Assembly: GCA_963749115.1 (NCBI GenBank)
Contig: CAVVLP010000005.1
Location: forward strand, 123,334 to 187,333
Direction of reading: 5' to 3'
DNA length: 64,000 nucleotides
Origin: SZUA-36 sp963749115
GTDB taxonomy: Bacteria; Pseudomonadota; Gammaproteobacteria; Xanthomonadales; SZUA-36
Positions 17,883 to 28,319 of the stretch are shown here, piece by piece. Position 1 is the first letter of the stretch; each line of letters opens with the position of its first letter. The notes beneath the pieces are model-generated. The model was given only the letters and a program-made list of their open reading frames with translations, ran no database searches and had not been told where the DNA came from. Position numbers and translations under genes: made by a program.

Positions 17883-19890
17883 TCAGATAACTACCCTACG
17901 ACGGATAACAATTCCGCCTAAACCCAGCAAGGTAAGGATCATCAGTGACAGACCCCATGCTGAAAGCGTCGGAATTGGGATGTCCCGTGTAACAGCATCA
18001 ACTGTCCACGTTACAACCTGATCAGTTACGTTACTGTCGCTATACGTGCAAGTTAGCGTTGTAGATGCCGGTTCACCATCATCCATAGCCATACCTTCAA
18101 TCAATACCTGGAGAGATCCACCTGAAGGAATGACCGCCGGGAAGCTGACAGGCTCGATGATACTGAAGTAAGTCTCATCGGCCAGGGAACAATCTTGCCA
18201 GTGAGCCATCTTCGCCTTCATCGGCTGTTTCCAGGAAGCGAACGGACGTCTGTCCGGTGCCACCTGGTGCGACAGTTATTGTCAGGGCGGATCCGTCGGG
18301 CGGAGTTAGAACTACATCAGCTTCCGCCACTCGAACACCACAATTCACCGTATAGCTGGCCGTACCGTCTTCTGTACCATCGCCGTCTACATCATAAGCA
18401 CAACTGTAGGTCTCGATATAGTCACCAGCGGTTGCCGAATCGCAACTGAATGTCACGGTTGTAGATGCAAACGGTGCCAGAGGAGAGCTCGGTGCAGTAG
18501 CCGAGATCGGCCCCACACCTGACAAACCGCAAGTGAGCAGAGCCAGGTCACGATCGTTAGCCTCCGGTGGATTATTGGTGATCACCAGATCTTGCGTCGG
18601 TATAACAGTTCCCTCTGGCACGGGTGTACCGGGAGGTGTCATATCGATGGTGGAGCCTGCTACTGGAGCTGATTCATAAACCGCGTCTCCAGGAGGACCA
18701 ACCGTACAGCCGACTGCGTAGGGTGAATCAGCAGCGACCCAGGTCTGTGGAGATGTCGGTCCGCATGTCAGGGTGCCGGCATAAGTGCCTTCCGCAGCGC
18801 CTGAGCAAGTGGCGAGGACATTCACAGGTGCTGAGCCCTGGGCTATCGCAAATGCACCACCGGTGACGGTAATTTCAGGAGCACCAGCATAGACACATTC
18901 ACCAATAAGTGTTGTATCTACGTCACCATTGTTGGAGACAGTCAATGTGGCAGTCGCATCAGGATCACCTTGTTCAGCAACATTCATGGCGTTCAGCCCG
19001 TTATCAACCCCAAGGAACGCAGGTTCGGGTGTTGCCGTAACGTTGCAGGCCAGGGCGTAAAGGGTGGGTGAAGTTTCAGTGGTTCCATCACCATTGTGTG
19101 TACAGGTCATTGTTCCGCTAAACAAACTATCAAGAACACCCGTGGTATCACATTGAACCGTGATGTTGGCACTTGCATTGGCCGCAAGACCTGCGCCAAG
19201 TGTATTGTCACCGACAAAACCGAATACTCCGCCGGGATCAGCAGTTATGGCACAGTCCCCGGTCAGGGTTGAGCCATCTGCACCTGTATTGGTTACCGCT
19301 AAATCCAATGGGTAGGTACCGGTATCCATGGTATGCGAGCCAAAATCCAAACCAGCTGCTGAATTTGGTACGGAGGACCAATCAGGTTGCGGGCCGGCCA
19401 GTACGGTAAATGTTCCGTCCGTCGTGGTAGGAGGAGGATCGAGGTCTACACCCAGATTGTCACTTGCGCCCACAACTGTCGCGGCCAACGGATCATCGAT
19501 CGTTGGCACCGCTGCGCCATCGATGTCCACGGTGATATTGGCTAATAGTCCACTAACCCATGGTTGGCCACCAGTCTCGGCCAGTTGGATTGTGACAACG
19601 TTTGCAGCCACGCTGCAACTTGGAAATACATTGCCGGACACTGTTTGCGCGCCACAGTCGACAGTGATGAGGCTGTACTGCGAAGCAGTTGTAAATGTTA
19701 CCCTCATGTCTATGCCGGCGATATTGTCACCATTTGCTGTCAGGTTTACGGGTACTACGATTCCAGTTGCTCCCGGAAGACCTGATCCCGAGCCCACAGC
19801 AATGCTGGAAACCTGAGCCCAGGCTGAGGCACATAAGATCGTACTTGCAAACAAGACGAATAATTTTGTCACTGTTTTCACTTTTCCCAC
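17883..19890 (-). CDS. IPTL-CTERM surface protein with repeated beta-sandwich domains, +1 frameshift
   Basis: About 668 residues. A signal peptide (VTKLFVLFASTILCASAWA) is followed by a cohesin-like region (residues 30-160; LPGATGIVVPVNL, GIDMRVTF). Several cysteine-containing immunoglobulin-like modules come next (GDCAITADPGG, TLTCGPTSPQ). The C terminus reads IPIPTLSAWGLSLMI and ends RRR, an IPTL-CTERM sorting tail (membrane helix plus basic cap). The annotated frame stops at 18175; removing one T near 18191 joins it to the second frame ending at 17883. Such tails are thought to be processed by exosortase-like enzymes, none of which is in this window. A cell-surface or matrix role is likely. 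Confidence 0.8.
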
Positions 19891-19947
19891 TCCAAGTTTA
19901 AAATTAAGTAATTCAATATATTGATATTCTTTTTATAAGTAAGCAAT

Positions 19948-20712
19948 TTAAAGCTCATTAAACAAGCAAATGACATCAGCAATTGTAACGCCGCCACTGG
20001 AGTTGCAATCGGGTTGGCCAGTTGCAAGCGTGCCATTTAGTTCATTAAACAAGGCAATGACATCAGCAATAGTAAGAGATCCGCTGCCATTGGCATCCCC
20101 CATGAGCAGTGCACCAACCGCTGATAAGCGACGTGCCTCATAAGAATCAAAAGTCAGCGAGCCGTCAAAGGTGCCTGTTGCACCAAGAACCGCAGATTCC
20201 ATGGTGCCGGCAGCAGCAGTAACACTGCCAGTGGCCGCTGTTGAATTTGAATCGGCATTGACCCAGTAGTCCATGCTAGTACCACCGGTCCAGGCCATCT
20301 CAACCAAATTCCAACCCGCTGTTCCGGGAACATTTCCCGAAGCGCCAGCGCCAGCATTAAAAACAAAGTTTGTACCGTCAAAAGTGACAGTAATTAACGA
20401 AGTACCCCCACCATCGTCAGCTGGAAATGCCTCGAAAACAACCGGTACGCCTGAATTCAGCTCGGCATAAACATAAAATCGAATGTTTGCTGTAGGCTCT
20501 ACAGAAGGGCTGTTGTCCGTTACGCTGCCGGCTGCATCAAGTTTCATGGCGCATACACCAGATGCACGTGAAACAACTAAGGGGGAGTCGGCCAGTGGCG
20601 TTCCTGTTACACCCCCATTCCACAAATCGGTTGTGCAGGCCATTGCGTTTGAAGCGAAAAAGGAGCCTATAAGTACTAAGGACGGCAATATTAACTGAGA
20701 TACAGATTTCAT
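19948..20712 (-). CDS. Secreted protein with C-terminal dockerin-like calcium-binding repeats
   Basis: A 254-residue protein with a clear signal peptide (LPSLVLIGSFFASNAMA). A beta-rich domain of about 170 residues resembles a lectin or laminin-G fold (SMDYWVNADS, SLTFDSYEARR). The last 55 residues hold two dockerin-type calcium loops, GDANGSGSLTIADVIALFNE and the variant PDCNSSGGVTIADVICLFNE. A dockerin next to a cohesin-like surface protein (17883-19890) raises the possibility of a matched pair, but this is inference. It lies 57 bases upstream of that gene on the same strand. Confidence 0.75.
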   Translation of the reverse strand: MKSVSQLILPSLVLIGSFFASNAMACTTDLWNGGVTGTPLADSPLVVSRASGVCAMKLDAAGSVTDNSPSVEPTANIRFYVYAELNSGVPVVFEAFPADDGGGTSLITVTFDGTNFVFNAGAGASGNVPGTAGWNLVEMAWTGGTSMDYWVNADSNSTAATGSVTAAAGTMESAVLGATGTFDGSLTFDSYEARRLSAVGALLMGDANGSGSLTIADVIALFNELNGTLATGQPDCNSSGGVTIADVICLFNEL

Positions 20713-21174
20713 GATTTTAGATCCCTCATCAGATCAATGGCTTGAATATCAAGCAATTTTCTATCTAAATATTATTGTAAGGCACTTTTCAGAGAAGGGT
20801 AGATATTGCACGAAATAGTTAACAAATAGAATATAAATCAATAAACGACACCCATTGGCCTATATCAAATCCCTTCCCTGAGAGTACCTTTATACCTCAA
20901 TAAGTATAGTATATCCAGAAAATTATAGTGTGATTTGGCCAATATTATTTACGGTTTTATACGCTTTTTCGAAAGATTGTGGCATATATCTTGAAATGCT
21001 CGAGTTGATCGATCACTCGGCTTGTGGGTGATGGCTCATTTCTCGACATCAAATTCACTGCAATTATTACAGTTAATCGCCCGGGATCATCCGTAGAAAG
21101 TTGTCAGATCACGCAGTCCTGTCTTTGTGTGTTAATACTGCAATACCAATCATTGACTTGAATAACGATCCAGC
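20713..21174. other. AT-rich intergenic stretch, 462 bp
   Basis: Located between the dockerin-like gene and the protease gene, both on the minus strand. It is notably AT-rich and has no supported coding frame. It should contain the promoter of the dockerin-like gene and the 3' end of the protease transcript. I could not identify a strong terminator hairpin or a named binding site. Confidence 0.5.
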
Positions 21175-24166
21175 CTAATCAATTCTATTTAGGTACTCGG
21201 CCGGCACCGGTTGCTCCGTGATGATTTCCAAAGGTACCACAGGAGCACCATCGGAATCGCCAAGGCCGCTAAAGATCAGGTTTCCCCAGTCGTTAAAATC
21301 ATGCAGCGTGGTTAGTGTACCCGCACATGTATTGTTACCAGCACTATTGACGTCAAGAACTATTGAACTTTCAATGACGGAATTGCCGTTCCAGTCAAAG
21401 GGGTAACCAGGGCCGCAAGTGCCATTGTTCTCATCCAGATTGTTTTCGTTCAAATCAATACGATTACCAATTGAAAAGCTGAGCAGCCCATCCCCGCTGG
21501 GTGTGCAATTGTCGTCTATTCCGGAGAACTGGTACTTATAATTCATCACCGAGTTATAGTTGGGCTTGTAGTTACAGTTCTCATCCCCGCCATGGCGCAG
21601 GTTTAGGTTGTGCCCGACCTCATGCAGGATGGTGTTTGCTACGTTGCTATTTGAGTTGGCACAGTAAAGGGAGACAATCAGGTCATCGCCCCATACTTCG
21701 GCTTGTCCCGAACTGGAACTGTTCGTGTTGTAGCGATGTGGCAGTAGTACATAATGGAAATAACCATTGCGGTTGGCGGCAAAATTGGCTGACTTGTAGT
21801 TCAAATATTCGGTACTGCTTACGCCGCCAACTAGAACGCCATCTGCATCGTCGATCAGGTTGCCACCGGTGAATACCCCACCCTGACCGTAATCACTGAT
21901 CAGGTTAACACCGCCGGTGCTGCCGGGGTTGGTCACTGGTGATATTGAAAACGCTGTGGTTGCCAATGCAATGGCCGTTGCGGTTGGCTGGTGTGAGTGT
22001 GCGCCACATTCAAGACCATCATCAAACCAGTCATACTCGAGCAACAGGTCTTTGCGTAACGGGTTTGTCCCCATAGCGGGCAGGTCAAGACCCGCCATCG
22101 TTCCCAGTACCTCGTCACCATCCCCGATGCCATCACCATCCGTATCCGGATTGTTCGGGTCAGTACCGGTATTGTTTGCATCGACATAGATTCCGGTATT
22201 TGTTTCGGCAGCGTCCGGTAAACGGTCACCATCGGTATCCGGTTGAGGGTCACCTTCGAAACTATCACGAAAAATAGAATCGGAAGCCGGTGCTTTTGTT
22301 ACGTTGACAAATATGCCATTCGGGTAGGGTGATTCATCCGGGTCGTTTGAATTAACCAGGAGACGTACCTGAGACGTGTCTGCCGGAGCAAGCTTGTAGT
22401 CGACAAAGACACTGACGATGACCAGTTCACCTGGTGCAACATCGAATGGAGCCTGCGGTAACCAACTGACCCAGGGTGCTGGTGTTTCCGGGGCAATGGA
22501 TGTAATTGACAGGCTGACAGCACCTTCATTGCTAAGCCCGAATGTCGTTCGCGGTTCACCTATGGCAAGTTCAAGATCGATACGTGGCATACCGGTCTCG
22601 ACACCACCGGATCTCAAATCATCGACGAGTGTTGCTGAATTTTGAAGCGTGGTGAGTACCTCACCCACACTGGCATCGGGATTCAGCTGTTTCATAACCG
22701 CCCAGGCACCCGCGACGTGCGGTGTCGACATGGAGGTTCCGTCCTTCGGGACAATGCCATCGTTCGGCACCGAGGAATCGATATCAACACCGGGAGCCAA
22801 CAGGTGTATCTGCGGATAGATGTTGGAGAACGACGCGACGGCATCGCTATCGCTGGTTGCGCCCACGCTGATTGCGGTGGATATGCAACCGGGTGCCCCG
22901 ATACTATCTTTCCAACCATCATTTCCGGAGGCGATGACCGTGGCTATACCAACAGATCGAAGGTTATCGATCGCGGCTTTAACACCCGGGTTGTCGGTGT
23001 CGCAGGTGGTCTGGTCATCATACCGTCCACCACCAAGGCTCATATTAACTGCGGCTATATTCATATTGTCCGCCAGCACCAGCACACGCTCTAATGCAGC
23101 GATCTGGTCAGAAGGGAACGAAGCTGTGCATGGCGCTTGCCCTGCGCCACAGTCAGCCTCAGTAAGAAATTTACTGAATACCTGCATGGCAATAATGTCT
23201 GCTCCGCGGGCAACACCGAAATCAGGTCCGGTTTCATCATTGCCAGCCACGATGCCGGCCACGTGTGTTCCGTGGTCGCAGCCATCAACGCTTAGGGCAC
23301 AATGCAAACCTGAATCAACGGCTGTTGAACTGCTGGCCCCATCCGGGCACCACGATTCAGCCTCACCTGGCAGATTGGTGCTGTAACAGGCTTCGGATAC
23401 AATTTTGCTGACCGGCTCTGTAAACCAGAAATGGGTATTGTCTACACCCGTGTCGAGCACAGCCACAGCCCATCCGGTACCATCATAACCCTCGGCCCAG
23501 GCAAATGGAGTACCTATAACCGGGTTGCTGCTGGCCAGATAGGCTTTGCTAATCCTGTCTTCAGTGATACTCGTAACCAGTGGCGATTGGATCAGATAAT
23601 CCAGGGTGGCCTGATCTGCGGTCAGCGCCATATACGGGACGAATTCGAACTGCCGCCTGATTTGAGCGTTTAAGCCTCTTAGTTCACTGCTTAGCAGGTT
23701 CCCCTGGGCACGGATACTCTGACGCTGTTGTTGAGCCTGGATTGTATTGAGCCTGCCTTCAAGCTGTGTTGCCAGGTTCAGGCCAACTATCAAGTTGACT
23801 TTGCCGCGCTTTTTGAGCTTCGCCGTCAGTTCAGGCGCAATGACTTTCCTGGGTGGTAACGGGCTGATGACCGGGCTGGCAAGTACCTGGCCGGGAGCCT
23901 CGGGCTTGCTGCACAAAATCCAGGTAAGAGGACGTATCAGTATGTCCGGATCGGAGCCGACAGTAATAGGCTCCGCATCGTGATTGACATTTTTATACTC
24001 TTTTGAAGGGGATCCCAGCACCGCATACTGCAACCGACCCTGGGCCAGGGGCTCTGTAAGCTGCGTGCTGCTTAAACCAGCTGGAATGGCACTGGACACC
24101 ATCAGAATGGAAAGACGAAAACACAACAAAATTGAGGCGAGACTTGAAATAAGAGGAGATATTCAT
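21175..24166 (-). CDS. Secreted two-protease fusion: subtilisin (S8) plus HExxHxxxxxH zinc metalloprotease
   Basis: Numbering from the TTG at 24129: an inhibitor-I9-like propeptide (about 108-196) precedes an S8 domain with Asp226 (AVLDTGVD), His286 (DHGTHVAG), Asn403 (ASGNDG) and Ser466 (GTSMSTPHVAGA). An IFRDSFE motif and calcium repeats (DTDGDRLPD, DTDGDGIGDGDE) lead into a second domain with HEVGHNLNLRHGG (His836, Glu837, His840, His846) and the Met-turn SVMNYKYQF (Met862), a metzincin-like site. Both catalytic sets look intact. The ORF lacks a good start; removing one T in the T4 run at 24118-24121 gives MNISSYFKSRLNFVVFRLSI from ATG 24166, a proper signal peptide. Substrate unknown; extracellular. 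Confidence 0.85.
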
Positions 24167-24489
24167 CGGCTGCTATTTTTGCGGTTTTTGATTGGGATTG
24201 AACTGCAAATGAAACTGTAATCCTTACGTTTCATGAGTCGATCTTACAAAACTCAAGGTTCAATTGAAACCGTGAGTGAGACTGCGACATTCACTACTAC
24301 CGGTGTCTTTTTAGCGGCTACCGGTTTTCAAAAAACAACAACAATTTGTCTTTGCAGCGGTGAATTCACTACAAATCCGGGGTGATGTGCATCACAATAT
24401 TGAGCTTACGGAATCTGGGCTAAGTATCGGGGTTTGTCAAACCAACAATGCTGGAAAAAGAGTCATTGAGCAAAGATCAGGAGCAATTC
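24167..24489. promoter_or_regulatory. Divergent intergenic region with a 14-bp near-palindrome
   Basis: This 323-bp gap lies between the divergent protease and HAD-phosphatase genes. It contains GTGATGTGCATCAC at 24382-24395, symmetrical except at its centre, which could be a regulator site of the CRP/FNR or GntR kind. ACCGGT occurs twice about 20 bases apart near 24299-24325. No gene is supported. Confidence 0.3.
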
Positions 24490-25332
24490 GTGTAAGGGCT
24501 ATTTGTAACCGATTTCGACGGTACCCTGCTTTGTTCGGATGGTACGCTCGCGCAAGAGAATCTTGATGCGCTTGAAACCCTGACCCGTCGTGGTATTAAG
24601 ACGGCAGTTGCGACCGGGCGTTCTCTCTATTCTTTTATAAACTCCCCGGGTGTCGACCTTCCAGTTGACTACATCATCTTCACGACTGGGGCCGGCGTGG
24701 TCACACAGCAAGGGCATAAGCTGTTGTACCAGGTCAATATTACGGCTGAAAGTGTTGCGCAGACGCTGGATTTTTTGCACAAATCAGCGCTGGATTTTAT
24801 GTTGCACCACCCGGTTCCGGAAAATCATAAGTATGTCTATCGGTGTGTAAACCGTGACAATTCAGATTTTGAATCACGTATTGAACGTTACCGGGAATTC
24901 GGACAAGCACTGGGTTCTATTCCGCAGAATGGCTTTGGCGAGGCCTCACAGTTTCTTGCTGTTGTTCCTCATGACAAGAGTGATGATGCACTGAGGGAGG
25001 TACGACTTGGATTGCCCGGCTTGAGCATTATTCGTTCCACTTCACCACTGGACCATAAATCCACCTGGATTGAGCTTTTCCACCCTGACGTATCAAAAGG
25101 CAAAACCGCAGCCTGGTTGGCGTCTGAACTCGATGTAAACCCCATGGATACCATGGCGATCGGCAATGACTACAATGATCTGGATTTACTCGATTGGGCG
25201 GCTCACAGTTTTATCGTTGAAAATGCACCGGATGATCTGAAGTGCCGTTATCAACAGGTTGCCTCGAATAACAACGGTGGTGTGGCCGAAGCGGTTGACT
25301 GCTGGCTTAATGGCAGCAAAAAACAGGTTTAG
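24490..25332 (+). CDS. HAD-superfamily hydrolase (Cof/sucrose-phosphatase type), start codon disturbed
   Basis: The protein begins LFVTDFDGTLLCSDG, the HAD motif I with both aspartates, followed by TAVATGRS (motif II). Later come KGKTAAWLASEL (motif III lysine) and AIGNDYNDLDLL (motif IV), a complete HAD phosphatase with a type-C2 cap. A good ribosome site (AGGAG) precedes GTG at 24490, but the next codon is TAA (24493-24495), where a lysine codon would be natural. No ATG, GTG or TTG lies between that stop and motif I. A single-base error turning AAA or AAG into TAA is the simplest reading. About 280 residues; substrate unknown, likely a sugar phosphate. Confidence 0.8.
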
Positions 25333-25436
25333 AAAAAGACGACGGTGATTCGCACCTGTGGTTTTGCCTGGAAAGCTCAAGGATAAGCCATGAAATCAAA
25401 TATTTTACAACCGCGTTATGTATCTTCCCCGGCACT

Positions 25437-26010
25437 TCAAGGTGTGTCTTTAGCTGGCTGTCCTTCCAGCAATTTCAGCACTGCGGGGTGTCCTTTCTCA
25501 CGGGCGAACTTGCTTGCAGTATCACCATCCCTGTCAATAATACCCACTGATGCGCCGTTGAGGAGCAGTACGCGAACCACCTCGATATGACCCTCGGAAG
25601 CAGCCATCATCAATGCGGTGAAACCTTCGGTTTTGCCCTGAACATTGACCTCGGCACCCTTGCGTAGCAACAAGCCCACCGTTTCGGGATAGGGTCCACT
25701 GGACGCATATAACAAGGCGGTTCGCCCATTGATGTCTTTCGCATCAACAATGGCACCTTGCTCCAGCAGGTAAGCGACAACCGGTGTATGACCGTTGAAA
25801 GAAGCCCACATCAATGCCGTGCTCTTGTCATCAATGGTCGAGTCTACAGGCGTGCCCTTCGAAACGAATTCTTGAACTGGCCTCCAGGTTTCCGTTGAAG
25901 GCCATTTCAAGAAATGCTGCCTCCAGGGTGATATTGGGCGGAGTATTTTGGGCCGCGAGTGGCATACTGAATGCCCAAAACAGGGTTATAAAGACAAGGA
26001 ATTTTTTCAT
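25437..26010 (-). CDS. Periplasmic ankyrin-repeat protein, +1 frameshift
   Basis: From the ATG at 26010 the protein reads MKKFLVFITLFWAFSMPLAA, a signal peptide, and continues LEMAFNGNLEA. Removing one C near 25880 joins this to VQEFVSKGTPVDSTIDDKST and about four ankyrin repeats (TALMWASFNGHTPVVAYLLE, TALLYASSGPYPETVGLLLR, TALMMAASEGHIEVVRVLLL, SKFAREKGHPAVLKLLE). The total is about 190 residues. The shorter ORF (from 25910) lacks the secretion signal. Probably a periplasmic protein-protein interaction module. It converges with the HAD gene and diverges from the TIR gene. Confidence 0.82.
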
Positions 26011-26225
26011 GTCCTAATAATAGAGGATTGGGGTTCAGAGTAAAGCATCATCGACGTCTGGACGCGATTTTTAGTAACAGAGTTTCTGCCACCCGTATTC
26101 TATTTATTAAATAATTTGACATATACCTAAGAAAAGTCAGGGTAACTGGTTTAGACTGATTGCCGGTTCAATCAAATCAATAGCTTGTGGTTGTGAACTA
26201 AAACCAATTAGAAAAGGCACCACGA

Positions 26226-28310
26226 TTGAAGGAATTCCGTTATAAAGCTTTTATAAGCTATAGCCACCAGGACGAGAACTGGGCGAGCTGGCTTCAAAGT
26301 GCTCTGGAAAAGTATCGAATACCTAAAATCATGGTCGGCAAGAAAACCGGGTATGGTGAGATACCAGCCCGCCTGGGTACCGTTTTCAGAGACCGTGAAG
26401 ACCTGTCTTCCGCGGCCTGCCTGACAGAATCCGTACAGCATGAGCTTTCGTCAGCCGAGACGCTTGTGGTTATCTGTTCGCCGGCGGCGGCACAATCACG
26501 TTGGGTAAAAGAGGAAATCAGGGCTTTCAAGGAGCTTGGCAGGGCTGATCGGATTTATGCTTTGATTGTGAATGGTGACCCTCAGAGTACTGATCCTACA
26601 GAGCAATGTTTTCCTTCCACCCTGATCAGTTCTGAGGACGGCACGACGCTGGAACCGTTGGCGGCTGACGTACGTAAATGGGCCGACGGCAAGAAATTAG
26701 GAAAACTCAAACTGGTTGCCGGTATCCTGGGAATTCGCCTGGATGAATTACGCCGAAGAGAGATGCTCCGTCGTCGTCGAAATATTATCTCGGTGACGAC
26801 TGGCATTGCCTCAGTCGTGCTGTTAACCACCTTCCTGTCATTGACCACCCTCAACCAGCAAAAGCTTGCGGATAACCGGCGCGCCAATACCGAGGATCTG
26901 GTTAGTTTCATGTTAGGTAAGCTGGACGATCTGAGTCCTGTAGCGGGTCTTGATGTTCTTGATGAAGACCAGGTTGAAATGATCCAAATTGCAAAACAAT
27001 TGGGCTTTCAAAAAATGGATGCCCCTGTATTGCTCGAAAATGCACTCCAGTGGAGGGAAGAGGGCATAACAGCACGTAGTAACAAAGATTCTCAAGCTGC
27101 CATGGAGGCATTTAATCGCTCACTGGCCGCGCTGGTTAACTTGTATTTACGCGATAAAAGTAACTTGGAGCACCTGTTCGAATTAGGACAGGCGGAATTC
27201 TGGGTTGGCTATGTACACATGGACAACGGCAACCTTGATGAGGCGGAAAAACTGATGACCTATTATGGTGTCATCGCCCGGCGGTTGATCAATGCGGATC
27301 CGAAAAATGCAGATAACGTAATGGAGCTTTCCTATACGCTGACCAACCTCGGGGCTATTGAGATAGCGCGCGAAGGTAGTGACCGGGATAAGGCGATTTT
27401 CCTGGCGCAAGCGGCACTGGAATACAACCAGTTGGCCTTGGTGCTAGAGCCGGAGAATCAGGGTCGAAAGCTAGAAATGGCCAACTCACACGCCTGGCTA
27501 GCCGATGCCTGGCTGGGTGTCTGCAACCTGGAAAAAGCCAGGCAATCCCGTTCAGAAGGTGCTGAAGGTATTAAGCGTATATTGAAGCAGCAGCCCGCCA
27601 GCGCTGAATTAAAGATCGATTTGTCGCAAGCGCTGGGTGGGCTTTCAAAAGCCCAGATCCGCTCAGGTCTGCTAAATCTCGCAGAAGAAAACCTCAGGGC
27701 ATCGGCAGCATTACTGGATGAATTAAGCACGGAGTACAAGGAGCAATATGGGTACGGCTGGGATCGGCAGGTGAGATTGGCCAGTTTAGGTAAATTAATA
27801 TTGGATAGAGGACGTCTAGAAGAAGGTCGTGAACTGATTTTGGAGTCAACGAAGCTAATGGCTGAAGAATATCGGTCAATCGATCAACCATCACGCGAAA
27901 AAATGCTGAATGTGGCAGATTCCCTTGGTTACCAGTCCTCCCTGGCACTGGAAACAGAAGACATTACAGAGGCAAAAAAATTAAACCTCGAGATGATTCG
28001 GGTACTATCCGAGGTCGTGTCACGAAGCACAGGATTTGCCGATGGCCAGCGCAGGCTGGCGCGTGCGATGTTTCAATACTGGCAGTTGAATGAGTTACGT
28101 CCACCGCCGGAATGGCAGACGCTGGTGGAGGATTATTCTTTGAAAACGCCAGCCGTCAGAAGCTGTGACCTGGCCGATCTCGCGGCACGTCAGGCACTGA
28201 TGCGGGGCGGGTTGGTTTCAGCTAAATCCTACACAGATTACCTGTTTAGCAAGGGCTACAAGGAACCGGGCTTTATTCGCTTTTGCCAGGCTTACGGCCT
28301 GTGTAATTAA
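26226..28310 (+). CDS. TIR-domain membrane protein with TPR-like C-terminal region
   Basis: A 694-residue protein. The N-terminal TIR domain (residues 5-150) has FISYSHQDE, the loop FRDREDLSS, and VVICSPAAAQSRWVKEEI with Trp93 and Glu96/97 near the usual NADase catalytic position. A membrane segment follows at about 185-208 (SVTTGIASVVLLTTFLSL). The remaining 480 residues are alpha-helical with tetratricopeptide-like features (LGQAEFWVGYVHMDNGNLDEA, ALEYNQLALVLEPENQ). The start is TTG at 26226 with AAGG upstream. No TIR partner gene (sirtuin, Thoeris ThsA) is adjacent, so a defence function is not supported; signalling or scaffolding is equally possible. Confidence 0.82.
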   Translation: MKEFRYKAFISYSHQDENWASWLQSALEKYRIPKIMVGKKTGYGEIPARLGTVFRDREDLSSAACLTESVQHELSSAETLVVICSPAAAQSRWVKEEIRAFKELGRADRIYALIVNGDPQSTDPTEQCFPSTLISSEDGTTLEPLAADVRKWADGKKLGKLKLVAGILGIRLDELRRREMLRRRRNIISVTTGIASVVLLTTFLSLTTLNQQKLADNRRANTEDLVSFMLGKLDDLSPVAGLDVLDEDQVEMIQIAKQLGFQKMDAPVLLENALQWREEGITARSNKDSQAAMEAFNRSLAALVNLYLRDKSNLEHLFELGQAEFWVGYVHMDNGNLDEAEKLMTYYGVIARRLINADPKNADNVMELSYTLTNLGAIEIAREGSDRDKAIFLAQAALEYNQLALVLEPENQGRKLEMANSHAWLADAWLGVCNLEKARQSRSEGAEGIKRILKQQPASAELKIDLSQALGGLSKAQIRSGLLNLAEENLRASAALLDELSTEYKEQYGYGWDRQVRLASLGKLILDRGRLEEGRELILESTKLMAEEYRSIDQPSREKMLNVADSLGYQSSLALETEDITEAKKLNLEMIRVLSEVVSRSTGFADGQRRLARAMFQYWQLNELRPPPEWQTLVEDYSLKTPAVRSCDLADLAARQALMRGGLVSAKSYTDYLFSKGYKEPGFIRFCQAYGLCN

Positions 28311-28319
28311 ACCGGGTAT

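Noticed and set aside
26226..28310. Thoeris-type or other named antiphage system
   Set aside because: No partner gene typical of such a system is adjacent; a lone TIR-TPR-like protein is not sufficient evidence.
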